A stretch of DNA of 64,000 nt. Source: Rhynchopus sp. YZ270_cl-10. Its lineage: Eukaryota > Euglenozoa > Diplonemea > Diplonemida > Diplonemidae. The position numbers were made by a program, and so were the translations under genes. This document shows positions 40,368-52,314 of the stretch, one piece after another (position 1 is the first letter of the stretch; every line of letters starts with the position of its first letter). The stretch is taken from assembly GCA_964035575.1 (NCBI GenBank), contig OZ037867.1:868001-932000 (forward strand), given 5' to 3'. The notes under the pieces are model-generated. The model worked only from the letters and a program-made list of their open reading frames with translations. It did not search any database and was not told where the DNA came from.

Positions 40368-42341
40368 CTGGGTTTTCCCTCCCCTCCCGTCCCTGATACT
40401 GGCTGTATTTTTTGCAGAATGCAATAAACACAACCCAGTATAATACGACATTTTCCTTCCCCCGCTATGTTACGCATTATCACCCACAGTTTCGTTCAAA
40501 AAAGAATAGAATGACAACGTGGGTTGTTTGTTTAGTTTGTTTGTTTGATTTATTGAATGCATTTTGTTGAATTTTTTTTGATGACTATGTACCAAGAGAG
40601 GCATAGGTTCATCGCTACCTTTTACGAACTATTCTTTTTTTCATTTTGCTCTCTACCCCATTTTTATGCGATTCAGGAACGGGCCCTGTCCCGTGATCCG
40701 ACCAAAAAAAAAATACTTATAGTAGAGCACACTCTAGGGTGGCTACACTAATACAACCAAGTTTTCAAAATACAAAAAAAGAACCCATACCCCTCTACAA
40801 AAAAACATGAGATTTTTTCTCTTTTTTTTGCATGGTGCCCATTGTATTGTGTGACGAACACTCTTGACAAAAGCACCAAACCAGCAAAATTTTCTAAACA
40901 AAAAATACTAAAGAAACTAGGAATTACTCGACGACCCTACCTTTTGTAGAAAAAAAAAAGGCTTCTCTGTCAATGTCGAGGATCAATTTAACAACAACAT
41001 TCTCATCCTAGGTGTTCTTTAAGTGACTTCTTGTCATAAAATAACTGATTTCAAATTTACCCTTGGGTCACATATTCTGTTCAGTCAGGAATTACCCCCA
41101 CCCAGCACTCAACACTATCTGAAGAAAATAATTTTTTTCTTCATAAAAGCTACTCCTTAAAGGTTCAGGACGAATGACGTCAACACCTTCCGTAGTAGAA
41201 AAAAGGCTTCGGGCAATATTGAGTACAGCCCCCTAATGGCCCCGAGTGGGTGCTTAGGTGATGACACAACAAAAGAAAATGATATTGTCAGGATAGCTGT
41301 ATTGTACATTGAGTACCCTTATTCGATGGTTTGCAGATTATTTTTTTTTTACTGTTTTCCATCGTGTAGAAGTGACGAAGTGAACTTTCTGCGCACATTT
41401 TTTTTTCGTTCTTGCGTTTTTTGTTTTGTACACGTAGACACAGGCACAAAGTGATCACACAAGCTCTGTTATTTTACCGTTCCGCCCCACACAACAAAGG
41501 TGCCTGATGTTGTTAACGCACAGCGCACTGAACAAAAAGAGGGTAGCACAACCAATCACCTTCGTAGAGAATACTATCGACGTTATTTTACCGAGTTCAG
41601 ATTTTTTCACTTCCGGGGGTAAAAAAAAAACCCCCCCTCCCGATGATGTGTACAACTGAGGAAGTGAATACACGACGTTTTTTTTTCTTTACGAAAAAAC
41701 ATAAAATTTTATTGAAACCCCCTTGTGTGGTAACTGCCGGTGTTTTCATTCTCCCTTCCACCTCCCCCCCCCCCCCCACCTACCCCCTTCACAAGATGGT
41801 GTGACGTCCCTCCTACTGGAAATAGGTTCATCCATCATACATTACGTTTTATTTCAAAGGGATATCAACCATTTCCCTATAGTCTATTCACTTTAGCACT
41901 TTTCCCCCTCGTCAAAAAGGATCTAAGCAAAACAGCGAAGCTTAGTTTTCCAAAAAAAAATTTTTTTTCTTTGAGTTTTTATTCCCAATCTCCCCCTTCC
42001 CCCCCATTTGCGATAACAGACCTACATATTCCCCCCTACCTTTCCTGTTGGCTGAATGCTACTGCTGCTGCTGCTGCTTTTTTTGTTACATACGATGCTT
42101 TTTCTCTCTCTCCCTCCCTCCCTTCCCCCTTTCAACTATCACCGCACCTGATCATTTGTTTCACACAGTATCCCTTTTTTTAGTGCTTCTTGGACTGTTT
42201 GCACCAACTTTGCCATTTTTCCCTCCCCCCAGGTAGCTAAGGTACATGAGTTTAACTCTCTTACCAGCTTTTTCTCTCTTTTTTTTGGTTCCAAATTGCA
42301 CGCTAAGAAAAGAGGGATTTTTTTTCTGCTTTTTTTTATTG

Positions 42342-42996
42342 GTGCACGCAGTGCTGACGCTAGGCCGGCTGGCCGGTCATATAAAAAAATTATTTTTGAC
42401 TTTTTTTTTTTCGGCCGAGCCCGGGCGCGCTTCGCGCGCCCGGGTCCCCAACCCAGCTCAAGTTGGGGGCCTCCGGCGGAATGTGCGAATTCCTCTGCAG
42501 AGTTCGGCACTTCACTGATATTTGCACCAGGCACGCGTGGGATCAGTTTACAATAAGAAACGGCGGTCATGGCACCCAAAGGTTCGTGGCGAAGCCACGG
42601 TACGCAACATTTCAAAAAATTGCGCTTAAAATTGCACATTTTTACTGATATACTATGTCAAAGGGAAGGGTGCGTTGGCAAGCTTGCGCCGCAGGCGCAC
42701 GGTACGCTACTTTTATTATTTCGCCACGCTGCCTGCTTCCTTTTCCTTCGGCATTTGACCAATTGAGTCGCGTTCTGGCTGTGACGGGGTCACTTTGTTC
42801 CTGAGGCCATTTCTGGTCACTCTCAGAGGCTCGTGTGAGGTGCCAACTGGGGGGACTTCCGACCATCCCCTACCCCACCCTGCCCACCCACCCAACACCG
42901 GTCATATATGACCGGCATATTTTCAGACTTTTTTTTTCCTTTTTTTTTTTGGTCATGTATGACCGGCTTTTTCCTTAGCGTCAGCACTGGGTGCAC
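42342..42996. mobile_element. Element of about 655 bp with 21-bp inverted ends and GC-rich hairpins
   Basis: GTGCACGCAGTGCTGACGCTA at 42342-42362 is the inverted complement of 42976-42996 with one mismatch. The interior contains GC-rich hairpins (CGCGCTTCGCGCG near 42430, GTGGCGAAGCCAC near 42586, TGCGCCGCAGGCGCA near 42685). The last two are each followed by CGGTACGC. No transposase is recognised. Minus-strand frames are open but not convincing. Confidence 0.55.
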
Positions 42997-43271
42997 GCTA
43001 GCTGCTCGGGTTGCCAGCGCTCCCCCCCTTTTTCTCTTTTCAGGTACTGTGTCTGCGAGGGCGCATTCACCGCATCCCTTTAGCCTCCCCCCAGGCCCCC
43101 CCTCTTCCTTTTCTGGTGTGAAACACGCACACCTTGCAAACAGATCTTTCCAACACGTTTTTTTTTTTTTTGATCGACGAACGCTTTTTTATTTTATTCA
43201 AGGGGATTCCCCGCAGGTTTTAGGTTTTTCGGGATCACAAAGGGGGGTACCAAAAACTACTCCAATGAAAA

Positions 43272-43702
43272 AACAAGTAATTGCTATCGGAAAAAAAACG
43301 GCGTGTGCTGTGGAACTCCACCCTGTAGAAGTAACCTACAACACACCCAGCACTCTGCTCTTCTGCAGGTATGATAACGCTCTTCGTACCCACTGGGACG
43401 CCTGCATCTGAAATGTTCAAGAAGGGGGGCTGTCCTCTTCATCCAGCACCATCTGATCGAGAGCGTTGTTGGACGTAGTCTCGGCAGGCTCGGCGTGTTT
43501 CAGCTCGTTTTTGTCCACAGGGTCCCACGCAGTGTCGTCGTCGTTGGAGCAGTGCGGAAGAAGCACAGAATGCACAAACGACAACACGTCGATCACACCA
43601 GGCACATCAGCACCTCCAGCAAATCGTTTGGATGCTACGGTGCTTTCGAAATCACGCGGGGTTTTCCACAGCACACCCCGTTTTTTTCTTAGCAATTACT
43701 TG
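43272..43702. mobile_element. Short inverted-repeat element enclosing a coding-like stretch
   Basis: An arm at about 43272-43311 (ACAAGTAATTGCT, then GTGTGCTGTGGAA) is repeated inverted at about 43662-43702 with a few mismatches. Between them lies GC-richer DNA with a minus-strand open frame. This may be a foldback element that captured a gene fragment. Confidence 0.5.
43417..43695 (-). CDS. Possible coding fragment, unrecognised (92 codons)
   Basis: Minus-strand frame ending in TGA with a composition unlike its surroundings. Residues are well mixed: a hydrophobic segment (GVIDVLSFVHSVLLPHC), then an acidic Asp/Glu/Asn/Thr-rich end (DEEDSPPS). No ATG with good context and no family match. 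It may be the last exon of a minus-strand gene or a captured fragment inside the inverted-repeat element. Confidence 0.3.
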   Translation of the reverse strand: MLRKKRGVLWKTPRDFESTVASKRFAGGADVPGVIDVLSFVHSVLLPHCSNDDDTAWDPVDKNELKHAEPAETTSNNALDQMVLDEEDSPPS

Positions 43703-46700
43703 TTCTTGTTGTTATTGTAATTTTCAACCACCTTCCTTCAACCCTTGTAGGATCAGTTCTTATTTTTTTTCGCGAAAACTTGAAATTACACATTTCAAGA
43801 GAACAAATTAAAAAGGGTCCTTATTTGCATTTTTGGGATCCGCCCGTGCAGTGGTGGGGTCAATCTCGAAAATTGGACAATTTTTTGACCACTTAAATTT
43901 TGAGAAATATGAGCCCGGTTCCTTATACGTGGGGCCCATTTTCGGCTAAAATTTTCCTCAAAATCTGGTTTTGTAAAATTGACCCTTTACTCCCCCCCCA
44001 CATCGATTTCAATACTATACCTTACTTCACCTACGGTTGCCCTTACAGGGGGGTGAAGGAAGGTAAGTTGAAAAAAATCCCCCCCTCTGAGAGAGGCCAA
44101 GTCAAGGAGAAGCTCCTGCTCTTTGTTTGACAAACCGGGGCGGCTTTTGTTGGGGTGGGGGGATGGGGCTACTGTTTTGTTCACGAGCTTTTTTTTTTTA
44201 AAAGGTGCACTGTCACACGAGGGCTTTGTGTTTCAAGTCAAACCTTTTTTCCCCACAAAAAGGAAGCCCTCAAAAAAAAAATCCATTCCGTGAAAACGTG
44301 CATTTCAGAAACCGTGAAAAAAAAATTCAAAAAGAAAGGAATAAACAATTGTTAGGGTGGCCTGGTAACACAGAATATCCAGGCAAAGGAAAACTTTTCT
44401 TTTTTAGTTTTGCCCGCTTTCAATGTCATGCGTCCTCATTCTCCAAAGGTAAAACGTCCATCCAGCAATATTCTGTGAATGTGGTCGGAAGAGAGAAGAT
44501 GTGTTTAGTTTGTTGCATCTTTCAAGCTTGCTTTCTTTTGTTACAATATTTCCGATGACAGGGTCATTTCTTGAAAGAACAAAAACCAATCATTTTTTTT
44601 TTTTTCAAAAAATAAGGTTCCCCAAGCGGGTCCTTAGGCGATTGTCGACACAACAATAACAAAACGCAGAACCGTGTGGAAGAGGATGACAGGTGTAAAG
44701 GGTGCACTCACAAAACCCTCCCCCTGTCCAAAACAGAAGGGAGGCGTTTTCCACTGCTACCTTTAAACCAAATAGGGAAGTCCACATATTTCCGACGTCA
44801 TCTGAACAAAAAGGTGTAGACGGGGGGATTTTTTTTTGTTATTTCACAGCATTTTTACAGGGTCTCACAGCGTCTCCTCTCTATCTGATAGGCTGCTCGA
44901 TGTACTTAAAACTTTTTGTTTTCTACTTTCGTATTTTTTGACGGCTAGTGAAAAAAACACCACCCTGCCCATTCCATTTTTAGTCCCCAGAAATTCCCCA
45001 GTTTTTTGTACCCCAAAGTGCCCTTTTGTTTTAAAAGGAAATTTACTATGGTTTTTTTTTGGCCTCAAAGAAGTTTCCTCAAGGTAATTGCAGTAATAAA
45101 AAAATATCAAAAAACAGAATATTTATTACCCACTTTACGCAGAAACAAACGATTATGCTTTTTTTTTTTAATTGCGTCTCATCTTTTCCTTTTTTTAATG
45201 GCATGCGGTTGGAAAATGATAGTTTTTTTTTCTAGAGTTCATCATCTATTGTCGATAGTCTTTTGCGTGAGAGAGGGTTTTGTGTCATTTCTGAACGCAT
45301 TTTTTTTCTCTTTATTGTGTCATGGGGATAGCACCCGTTCCCGGGTTTTAAATTTTCAATTTACCTGGTAGTACCGGGTCAAAACCGGATAATAAAACCT
45401 AAAAGTTCAGATGGTCAGTTGATGGGATGTGTCATCCCCCCGCAGGCACACATGTGTTCAAAGAGAGAGACGAAGATGTGATCATAGTTAACCGCGACTA
45501 TTTTCTGACAACAAAAACGAAACAATGAGTGGAGCACACTCTAAGGTGGCTATACTAATACAACCCAAAAAATATTTTTTTGCAGTCCTGATGTAGATGA
45601 CTCTTTTTATTTCTGTTGTCCTCACTTTTTCTTGTTGTGGATTAGGGATATTTAGACAACCATTTTCCCCTTCTGAAAGAGGGGAGGGTGGCAAAAAAGG
45701 GGTTCGATTTGTTCTGTTTTTTTCATTAACTCCCCCATACCCCCTCACACGAAATGTGATAAAGAAACCCGACAAAAAAAAAAGGGAAAGTGGAGATTGC
45801 GCAATTGTGGCAACACAACGGAGGCAACTACACTATTCCAACAATTTCAGTGACTCCGCTAGGTACTAAAGTTCTGTTGATTGTCAACAGAACTTTTTGA
45901 AAATGGGGGGAAAAAAAAAAAAAAAAAAGTTCTGCTGAGTGGTTCAGACCCGTTCTACCTGTCAAAAAAGCTCAGGAGAAGAAAATATGGAGAGGTGAGT
46001 GCTCAAACGTCCCAAAAAAGTCAAAATCGGGCGTTGGAAAAAAAAAAAGTTGCGTACCGTGCGCCTGCGGCGCAAGCATGTACCCCACCACGTGGACCAT
46101 CAACAGAACATTTTCAAAATCGGAAATCCTAGCGGAGAGCCTGAACAATTTATCAAAAAAAAAAAAAAAGCAAAAACAAAACGAGCCAAAATATTCTGTC
46201 ATACTATTAGAACGGAGCAATTTGGCTATAGAAAGTTTTTGTCTGGTTTTAATTATGATTCTTTTAAACACAAAGAAACCCAAACCAACTGGGAAAGAAA
46301 ATTGAAAAAAAAAATGGGACCGTGTTTTTTCCTCTCTTTTCTTAGATGTGTGTGCAACGAGAAGCGCATCCATCTTATTTTATTTTTTTTCCAATACTTA
46401 TTATTAATCTTGAGAACAGAACAATAGCTATAACAGGCCGAGATATTTTAATAGTCCGACATACAAAAAATAAAGACAAAAAAATATTTATACCAGTAGG
46501 AAAACAGAAGTCCAAGAAACTTGGCGTGCGAATAAGGTTCGGCAGATTTTTGGGGATTTTTTTTTTTTTTTAGCCGCCCTTTTTTTGACACCAAACATAT
46601 TTGGACTACTGTTGAGTGATTGTCGACACAGCAATACCGTGGACCATCCTCTGGTGACAACACTTTTTATTTATTTTTTTTTTTTTATTTTTTTTTTTTT

Positions 46701-47654
46701 GGAGAGGCTAGCGACTGTGTGCCTTGCATATTTGTATCCCCGCTGTGTCTATCAATGAAGTGCCCCTGGTTTTGATAACCAAGCGGTGATCCAATGCCTG
46801 CATCCGCACCAGAAGGCTGCCATTGTTATTTTTTTTTAAATGGTTTTGCCTTTTTTTTCTTTTCTCTTTTATTGTGTGCTTTCTCTTCCCTTTGAATGGA
46901 AGGTATATGAAATTTGATTTTTTACTAAGATGACTAATCACGAGAGGCTTAGGGTCATCTTATAAACTTTTCTCTTTTCATGTGCGTCGATGCGATGCCC
47001 ATTTCGTAGAGGATATCGGGTTTGTTTGGGGGGTTCTTTTAGGAGAATGCGACGAGGTTATATTTTTTTTATACAGAGGTGGCTAATCAGACTAAGCACG
47101 CGAGGCTTGGTTCATCTTATAAACTTTTCTTTTTTTTCTTTTTTCCCCCCTGGTGTCTGCGTTTGCTGTCCCGGTGACGGTTTGCACGTTGAATTTCTCT
47201 TTTCCTTTTTGAATGAAAAGGAAAAGAATGATCAAATCGGGGGGAAGAAAGAGAACGAGAGAAGGAAAGAGAGTTGGCAGGTTGTGTTGTCAGTTTTTAT
47301 GATACCTTGCAAAATTCCCCTCTGTCCCCCCCTGAATAGCTGTGAAAAAAAGCTAAACAGCGTTTTCCCCTTATCACCCCGTTTTATTCGTTTGTTTTTA
47401 TTTTGGCGGACTTTGGGTTCCAAAAAAACACCTTTTTTATGATGGTTTTTAAAATGGAAGAATTTTTTTTCCGAAAATCCATAAAAAACGAAAGATTTCA
47501 TTTTATTTCTCATATTTTTTCATGTTCTAAGTCAGTTTCTACTTACTTTTTCCCACTTCTTCTCTCCCTGGCTTTTTTTTTTCTTCTTTCTTTTTTTTTG
47601 CGAATAGGTGGGGCAGAACTTCACAGGAAGATGTGCTAAAAAAAACAAGTAGGT
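43703..47654. other. Intergenic region, repeat-rich
   Basis: No supported gene. Contents: R5 3-prime part (about 44203-44245), R3 (about 44609-44660 and 46612-46640), R4 (45529-45569), R2 (about 45789-45849), R1 (about 46930-46965 and 47079-47127) and R7 (about 47146-47205). A 13-bp perfect hairpin lies at 45868-45896. A hairpin-plus-tail like that at 42685 recurs inverted near 46050-46078. Long A and T runs separate them. Confidence 0.55.
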
Positions 47655-47802
47655 TGGGGAGATCCGGGTGCCCCTAACGACACTATTCACAAAAAAATCA
47701 AAAAGAATCACATCCACTTTTTGTGTTGTGTTGTGATTTTTTTTTTTGGGAGTTTTGTGATTTTTTGTGAATAGTGTTGTTGGGGGCACCCGGATCTCCC
47801 CA
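47655..47802. mobile_element. 148-bp MITE with 5-bp target duplication
   Basis: The ends TGGGGAGATCCGGGTGCCCC and its inverted complement extend to arms of about 42 bp with small gaps. Identical TAGGT flanks lie at 47650-47654 and 47803-47807. The interior is a short A/T-rich loop. No coding sequence. Confidence 0.85.
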
Positions 47803-48049
47803 TAGGTGTGGTTTAAGAGAACCAAATTCAAACAAATACAACCGGGAAAAAAAAAAAAACAACAACAAAACAAATGCACACATCCTGTATCCGTTCCCTC
47901 ATCTACAGAGACTGAAGTAGAGGGGGGGAAGTCCATATTTTTAAAAGACGCCCTCCCGCGTAACCCATTACCCTCTCCCTCCCACCCTCCTCCTCTTTCT
48001 TTCTTTCACTGAAACAAAACAAAACAACACGAAAAAAAGCAAAAAAAAA

Positions 48050-48212
48050 CACGGGTTGCCTACGATCGTAGTACGATCTCTTACGATCGCAGCTCTTTTT
48101 TGATCGCACTACGATCGTACTACGATCAAAGTACGATCGTAGTACGATCGTACTTACGATCGTATTATGATCGTAATGATCGTAGTACGATCGTAGTACG
48201 ATCGTACGATCT
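48050..48212. repeat. ACGATCGTAGT-word repeat, left copy
   Basis: Begins CACGGGTTGCC and continues as iterated ACGATCGTA words in both orientations. The same sequence occurs inverted at about 50818-50984, where it ends GGCAACCCGTG. The two copies could be the ends of one element of about 2.9 kb or two separate MITEs. Confidence 0.75.
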
Positions 48213-48299
48213 TCCTTCTAAGGTGCTCGCTCTCCATACCTAGACCCTCGAATTTTTTTTTTTGCCCCTATATTGGGCTAATTTCGACGATTTGAGGCC

Positions 48300-48745
48300 A
48301 TTAAAAGCAAAATTTGGCACTTTTGAGCATCTAGGGGGGTCTAAAACGCGGTTCCGCGAACCCAAAATTTCGTGATTTTTACCAAAAACAAGTCGATTTT
48401 TGAAAAAATCTCAAAAAAAAAAATCCCAATTTTTTTTTTTCACAAGTGTTTTTGAGGCCTGCTCACTACACCCTAGGTACCCTTCTGGGACCAAAAAGTC
48501 AAAAAAAGCAAGAATTGGGCTGTTTTGAGCATCTAGAGTTAATTCCCCAGTCATTTTCTGTACCACCAGTGCATTTTGTATGGGCCAGCGCCTTGTCAAA
48601 AAATCAAAAAATCTCAAAAAAAAAATTTTTTTTTTCGGGAAAATTTCGACCCCTGAGTTGGGTTTTTGGGCACCAAAAAGTGCAAAAAAAACGCAAAAAT
48701 CGGGTGTTTTGACGATCTGGGGGTAACTATATGCACTACTACAGG
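48300..48745. repeat. Three diverged tandem units of about 190 bp
   Basis: Units are recognised by TTTTGAGCATCTAG near 48324 and 48527 and TTTTGACGATCTGG near 48707, each preceded by an A-rich lead. No gene. Confidence 0.6.
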
Positions 48746-49075
48746 GGCCCACAATATCGACTTTTCCTTAGCAAATTCCTTGGAGTATTGCATGCCTTGA
48801 AGTGTTGCATTTTGTCCCCACTGAGTGTGCACTCAGAAAACACTCATCAATAAAACGACCTTTCTGTTCGGTAAAAAATAGTTATTTTCTATTGTAGTAG
48901 TGGGTTTGTCGTGCAGTGATGTTCTTTGTACCTGGAGAGTGGGCCGAGTGCAAGGTATGTTTTTAACCCCCCGGTTTTCTCCCTTTTCGACATGTCCGCT
49001 ATTTTTTTTTTTTTTTGAAAACTTGGTTGTATTAGTGTAGCCACCCTAGAGTGTGCTCCACTATACTAAACATTT

Positions 49076-49587
49076 TTATGTCACCGCAGACGAGCGCGAT
49101 GATCTCTCTTGTGTGGCAGATGTCACACTGATGTCGCTGATACTACTACCCACCGGGCCATCATCAGATGGGGGTGGCGGGGCGGAGGGGGGGGCATTGA
49201 TGACGGATTTCTTCCGTTTTTTGGCAGTTTTGTCGCATGCTCTGGGGGAAGACGAGCGTTTTCTTTTTGAAGAACGTGTTGATGGATTCTGTTTACGGGA
49301 GGGGGGAGAAACAGAACGCTTTAGTTTTAAAATACGGTTGGGCTCAGGGTCACCCTCAGCAGGCGGCACGTCATTCGCGGCAGGCCGATCTCCCGCTGCG
49401 AGGACGTCGTCGATCATGTCACCCTCCGATGTGCCAGCAGAGGAGGTTGGAGGTGAAGACCACCTAGATGCTCTAGCTGATATGCTAGGGCCGTAGGCAT
49501 CGAGTGGTGCAGTTCCCCATGCCGCGTCAGCGAGCCATCGGACGGACCTTGACAGCTGTGACCTGATAACAGCGATGCTATCGACAC
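49076..49587 (-). CDS. Putative minus-strand terminal exon, basic nuclear-type protein
   Basis: Open minus-strand frame with GC-rich, protein-like composition. It opens near a candidate CTAG acceptor at 49588-49591. Residues include SRSVRWLADAAWG, then a Ser/Arg/Lys-rich tail with KRKR and KKRKK, resembling nuclear localisation signals, ending in a Ser-rich stretch before TGA. No domain recognised. A second coding-like patch on the same strand lies at about 49725-49810 but I cannot join them with certainty. The plus strand is also open over 49053-49496, so strand is not settled. It lies between the two inverted ACGATCG repeats and could belong to an element. Confidence 0.35.
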
Positions 49588-51126
49588 CTAGACGGGCACG
49601 TTTTTTTTTTTTTTTTTGTCAACAAAAATGTCACTTTTACGTGGGGTACGGGGCGGCTTCTTGTTTGTTTGTTTTTTTGTTGTAGTCTCTACTTTTACAT
49701 TCAATTTCTCTTATCAGGTACCCGAACCGACGACCCTTCATCGTGACAGCGAAGCAGTGCCCACGGAAGAGCTGGTGCAATTATTTCAAAACCAGGTGGC
49801 GATCGTAAAAGTCGGGTTTATATACCAACTTTTCCATTAACCCACCCCAGACCACCCTAATTATTATGAAACTCTTAGTCAGTCACTGCTATAGCCATTT
49901 AACCCAGGGAGCATAGCTAGTGCAAGAAATTCGACTTCGGGATCCGGAAAGTCTGTCCTCTGCTTGCGGAGGACTAGACACAAGAAAATATTGCGTTCCC
50001 CCAGAATACTAATTTTTGTCACAGTAATTTTTGCCCAGGGCATGCTCTTGAAGCATGGCGGCTTGGTGTGAGAAGGGGCAGTGTGTTGTTTTGTTCTAGA
50101 TTTCAACGGTTGTTAGAACGAGTCAAGTGGATGCTTATCTAAACACTGACTTTAGTACAGACCCGAGAGATCACACATGACTTTGAGGAAAGAACAAAGC
50201 AATGCATCTGTACCCGCACGCCAGGTTGTAGTTACTTCAGAATTTTCTTGAGTTTGCATGAACGAGGAGGGGGTGATTCATTCTTCGGGAACGCTTAGTA
50301 TACCATGGAATGATCATCTCAAAAAAACAGTGGGGGCTGAATTCATATCCCTTAGAATTGCGAATTCAGCCTTTGCAGAAGGTACGTCTTACTTGTACTT
50401 GTACTTGTATGCCGTGTCACCCTTCTCAACCTTACCGGTTCACAGCTCGCAAGAGCAATGTAACCCTTCTCGCTATTGCAAACTTAAGAATTTTCTGCTG
50501 TAACTTACCAAAATCGATTTTCTTTCACCCCAAACACCCGCAACACCCCACCTGCTACTTCGGTAGCCTGTGTTGTTGGGAGTTGGTTCTCATGTTGATC
50601 CCCAGTGACTGTCTAGCACTGCTTCTTCTGAGCCCAACGTTGTTTGGCCTGTCGACGTAATAAATACGAAGACAGGGCGGCGGTGCCAACAATTTTCCAA
50701 TGATGTAACGTTTTATCTGATTGATTATCGTTTGATATACCTTGTGTGTGCTTCATGCACACCATGCAAGGAATATCGAACGGTATTTCAAGCGATATTC
50801 GTTATTTCGTTTGGCAAACGTACTACGATCGTACTACGATCGTAATGATCGTACTACGATCGTACTACGATCGTTTACGATCGTAGTACGATCGTAGTTG
50901 ATCGTAGTACGATATTTTACGATCGTTACGATCGTTTTTTGGTACGATCGTAAACGATCGTACTACGATCGTAGGCAACCCGTGAAAAAAAAAAAAAACA
51001 CAAAAAAAACAAAAAAAAACAAGCCCCCATTTTTTAAACCAATGTCTGCATTTAAGCTTTTCCTCCACTCCACCACCCACCCACCCCACCACCCTCAGGA
51101 AGGGGGCGTACACAAAAAACGGTAAG
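49588..51126. other. Intergenic region
   Basis: No supported gene apart from the coding-like patch at 49725-49810. The right ACGATCG-word repeat lies at about 50818-50984. Sequence at 49840-50700 is of balanced composition without a supportable frame. CT/AC-rich sequence ending in CAG at 51098 precedes the next ATG. Confidence 0.5.
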
Positions 51127-52314
51127 ATGAAGAGTGTGTTCTTGGCACTGTTGATGGGGGTTGCTGCACAAGGGTTCACGTTCACACTGAACGCACGCGA
51201 GTACAAATGCTTTAACGAAGAGCTCCCCGCAGACTACGACTTCTCAGGCAAGTGGAGTGCGTCGTCAGGTTACAGCCAGTTCGTCGACATCCGCATCACG
51301 AACCCCTTCGGTCAGATCATCCTCGAGGAGAAGAACAAGGACAAGAGCCAGTTCCACATTACCACAAGCCACGGAGGTGACCACACTGTCTGCTTCTACA
51401 ACACGCTTGCGAACGGTGTGCCGTACAGGGCAGGGCTTTCGAGAGATGTGACGGTATGTTCTGAAAATGATGTTTTGAATATTGCATGATTTGTATGTAC
51501 TTATTTCAATACAACAGTTCGTCCTGAACGAAGGGGCCGATGCAAGAGACTACGAAGAGGTTGCGAAGGCTGAACACTTGAAGCCGATTGAGGTGAACCT
51601 TCGGATGATGGAGGACACAGTTCGGTATGGCATTCCCAAAAGTGAGGAATTCTTGCAAACAGTGAATTAGGCTTTAGGCGCTTTAGGCGCTTTAGGCGCT
51701 TTAGGCGCTTTAGGCGCTTTAGGCGCTTTAGGCGCTTTAGGCGCTTTAGGCGCTTTAGGCGCTTTAGGCGCTTTAGGCGCTTTAGGCGCTTTAGGCGCTT
51801 TAGGCGCTTTAGGCGCTTTAGGCGCTTAAGGCTCATCTTGGTTGGCAATTATCCATGAATGTTTTCCTTCCATACCACCCTTCCTCCACAGCGCCATCCA
51901 CGCCGAGTACCAGTACTTCAAAGAAAGGGAGCTTGAGATGAGGGACACTTCTGAGGTATGTTCCCTTTCCCCTCCCACAGTTGACCTCTTGGGTGCGGTG
52001 CGTCCCTTCATCCTTGGAATTGCCTTTCTGAACACACATGGGAAACTGAACATCGTTAACACCACCGATGCTGCGTGATAACAAATGCAATCAAAATGAA
52101 CACAAAGAAACTTAGAGTCATCATTTATAACATTTTTTTCTCTTATATTTGCGTAGCTATTTTTTCAACACACCACAACACACTCTTCTCTTCACAGTCC
52201 ACCAATGCACGCGCCATGTGGATCACAATCATCTCGATGACCAGCTTCTTCCTCTTCGGCGTCTGGCAGGTGAGCCACATGAAGAACTACTTCCGCGAAC
52301 GGAAACTGATCTAG
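51127..52314 (+). CDS. p24/EMP24/GP25L family cargo receptor
   Basis: Four exons: 51127-51453, 51518-51624, 51892-51955 and 52198-52314; donors GTATGT, GTATGG and GTATGT; 204 residues. p24 proteins cycle between ER and Golgi in COPI and COPII vesicles and select cargo such as GPI-anchored proteins. Residues 1-16 are a signal peptide. The GOLD domain (about 18-108) has the paired Cys (YKCF and TVCFYN). A coiled-coil neck (about 120-165) follows. The TM helix is at about 173-193, and the tail is a short basic one with an aromatic pair (NYFRERKLI). The tail lacks a KKxx end, which argues for COPII-type or heteromer-dependent sorting. Intron 2 carries a nonamer array and intron 3 an R1 copy. Confidence 0.95.
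51671..51830. repeat. GGCGCTTTA nonamer array in an intron, about 18 copies
   Basis: A near-perfect 9-bp tandem repeat fills most of intron 2 of the p24 gene, ending in an R1-like CTTAAGGCTCATCTTGG. Donor and acceptor sites are outside the array and intact. Confidence 0.95.

Larger units (their letters stand above)
34797..42341. other. Gene-poor region rich in dispersed repeats
   Basis: No supported gene in 7.5 kb. Repeats seen: R4 (about 34822-34870, 35007-35058, 40722-40770), R5 3-prime part (about 35341-35385), R1 (listed under that family), R7 (about 36705-36755, 37924-37975), R8 (36752-36835, 38161-38230), R6 (about 38639-38698, 39384-39425), R9 (38945-39018) and R3 (41162-41275). There is also a CT run of about 90 bp and two MITEs. 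Most frames are Phe/Lys-rich homopolymer translations. Confidence 0.6.

Noticed and set aside
48050-50984. Single 2.9-kb transposon bounded by ACGATCG inverted repeats
   Set aside because: The two repeats could equally be separate MITEs in opposite orientation; no target duplication or transposase supports one unit.
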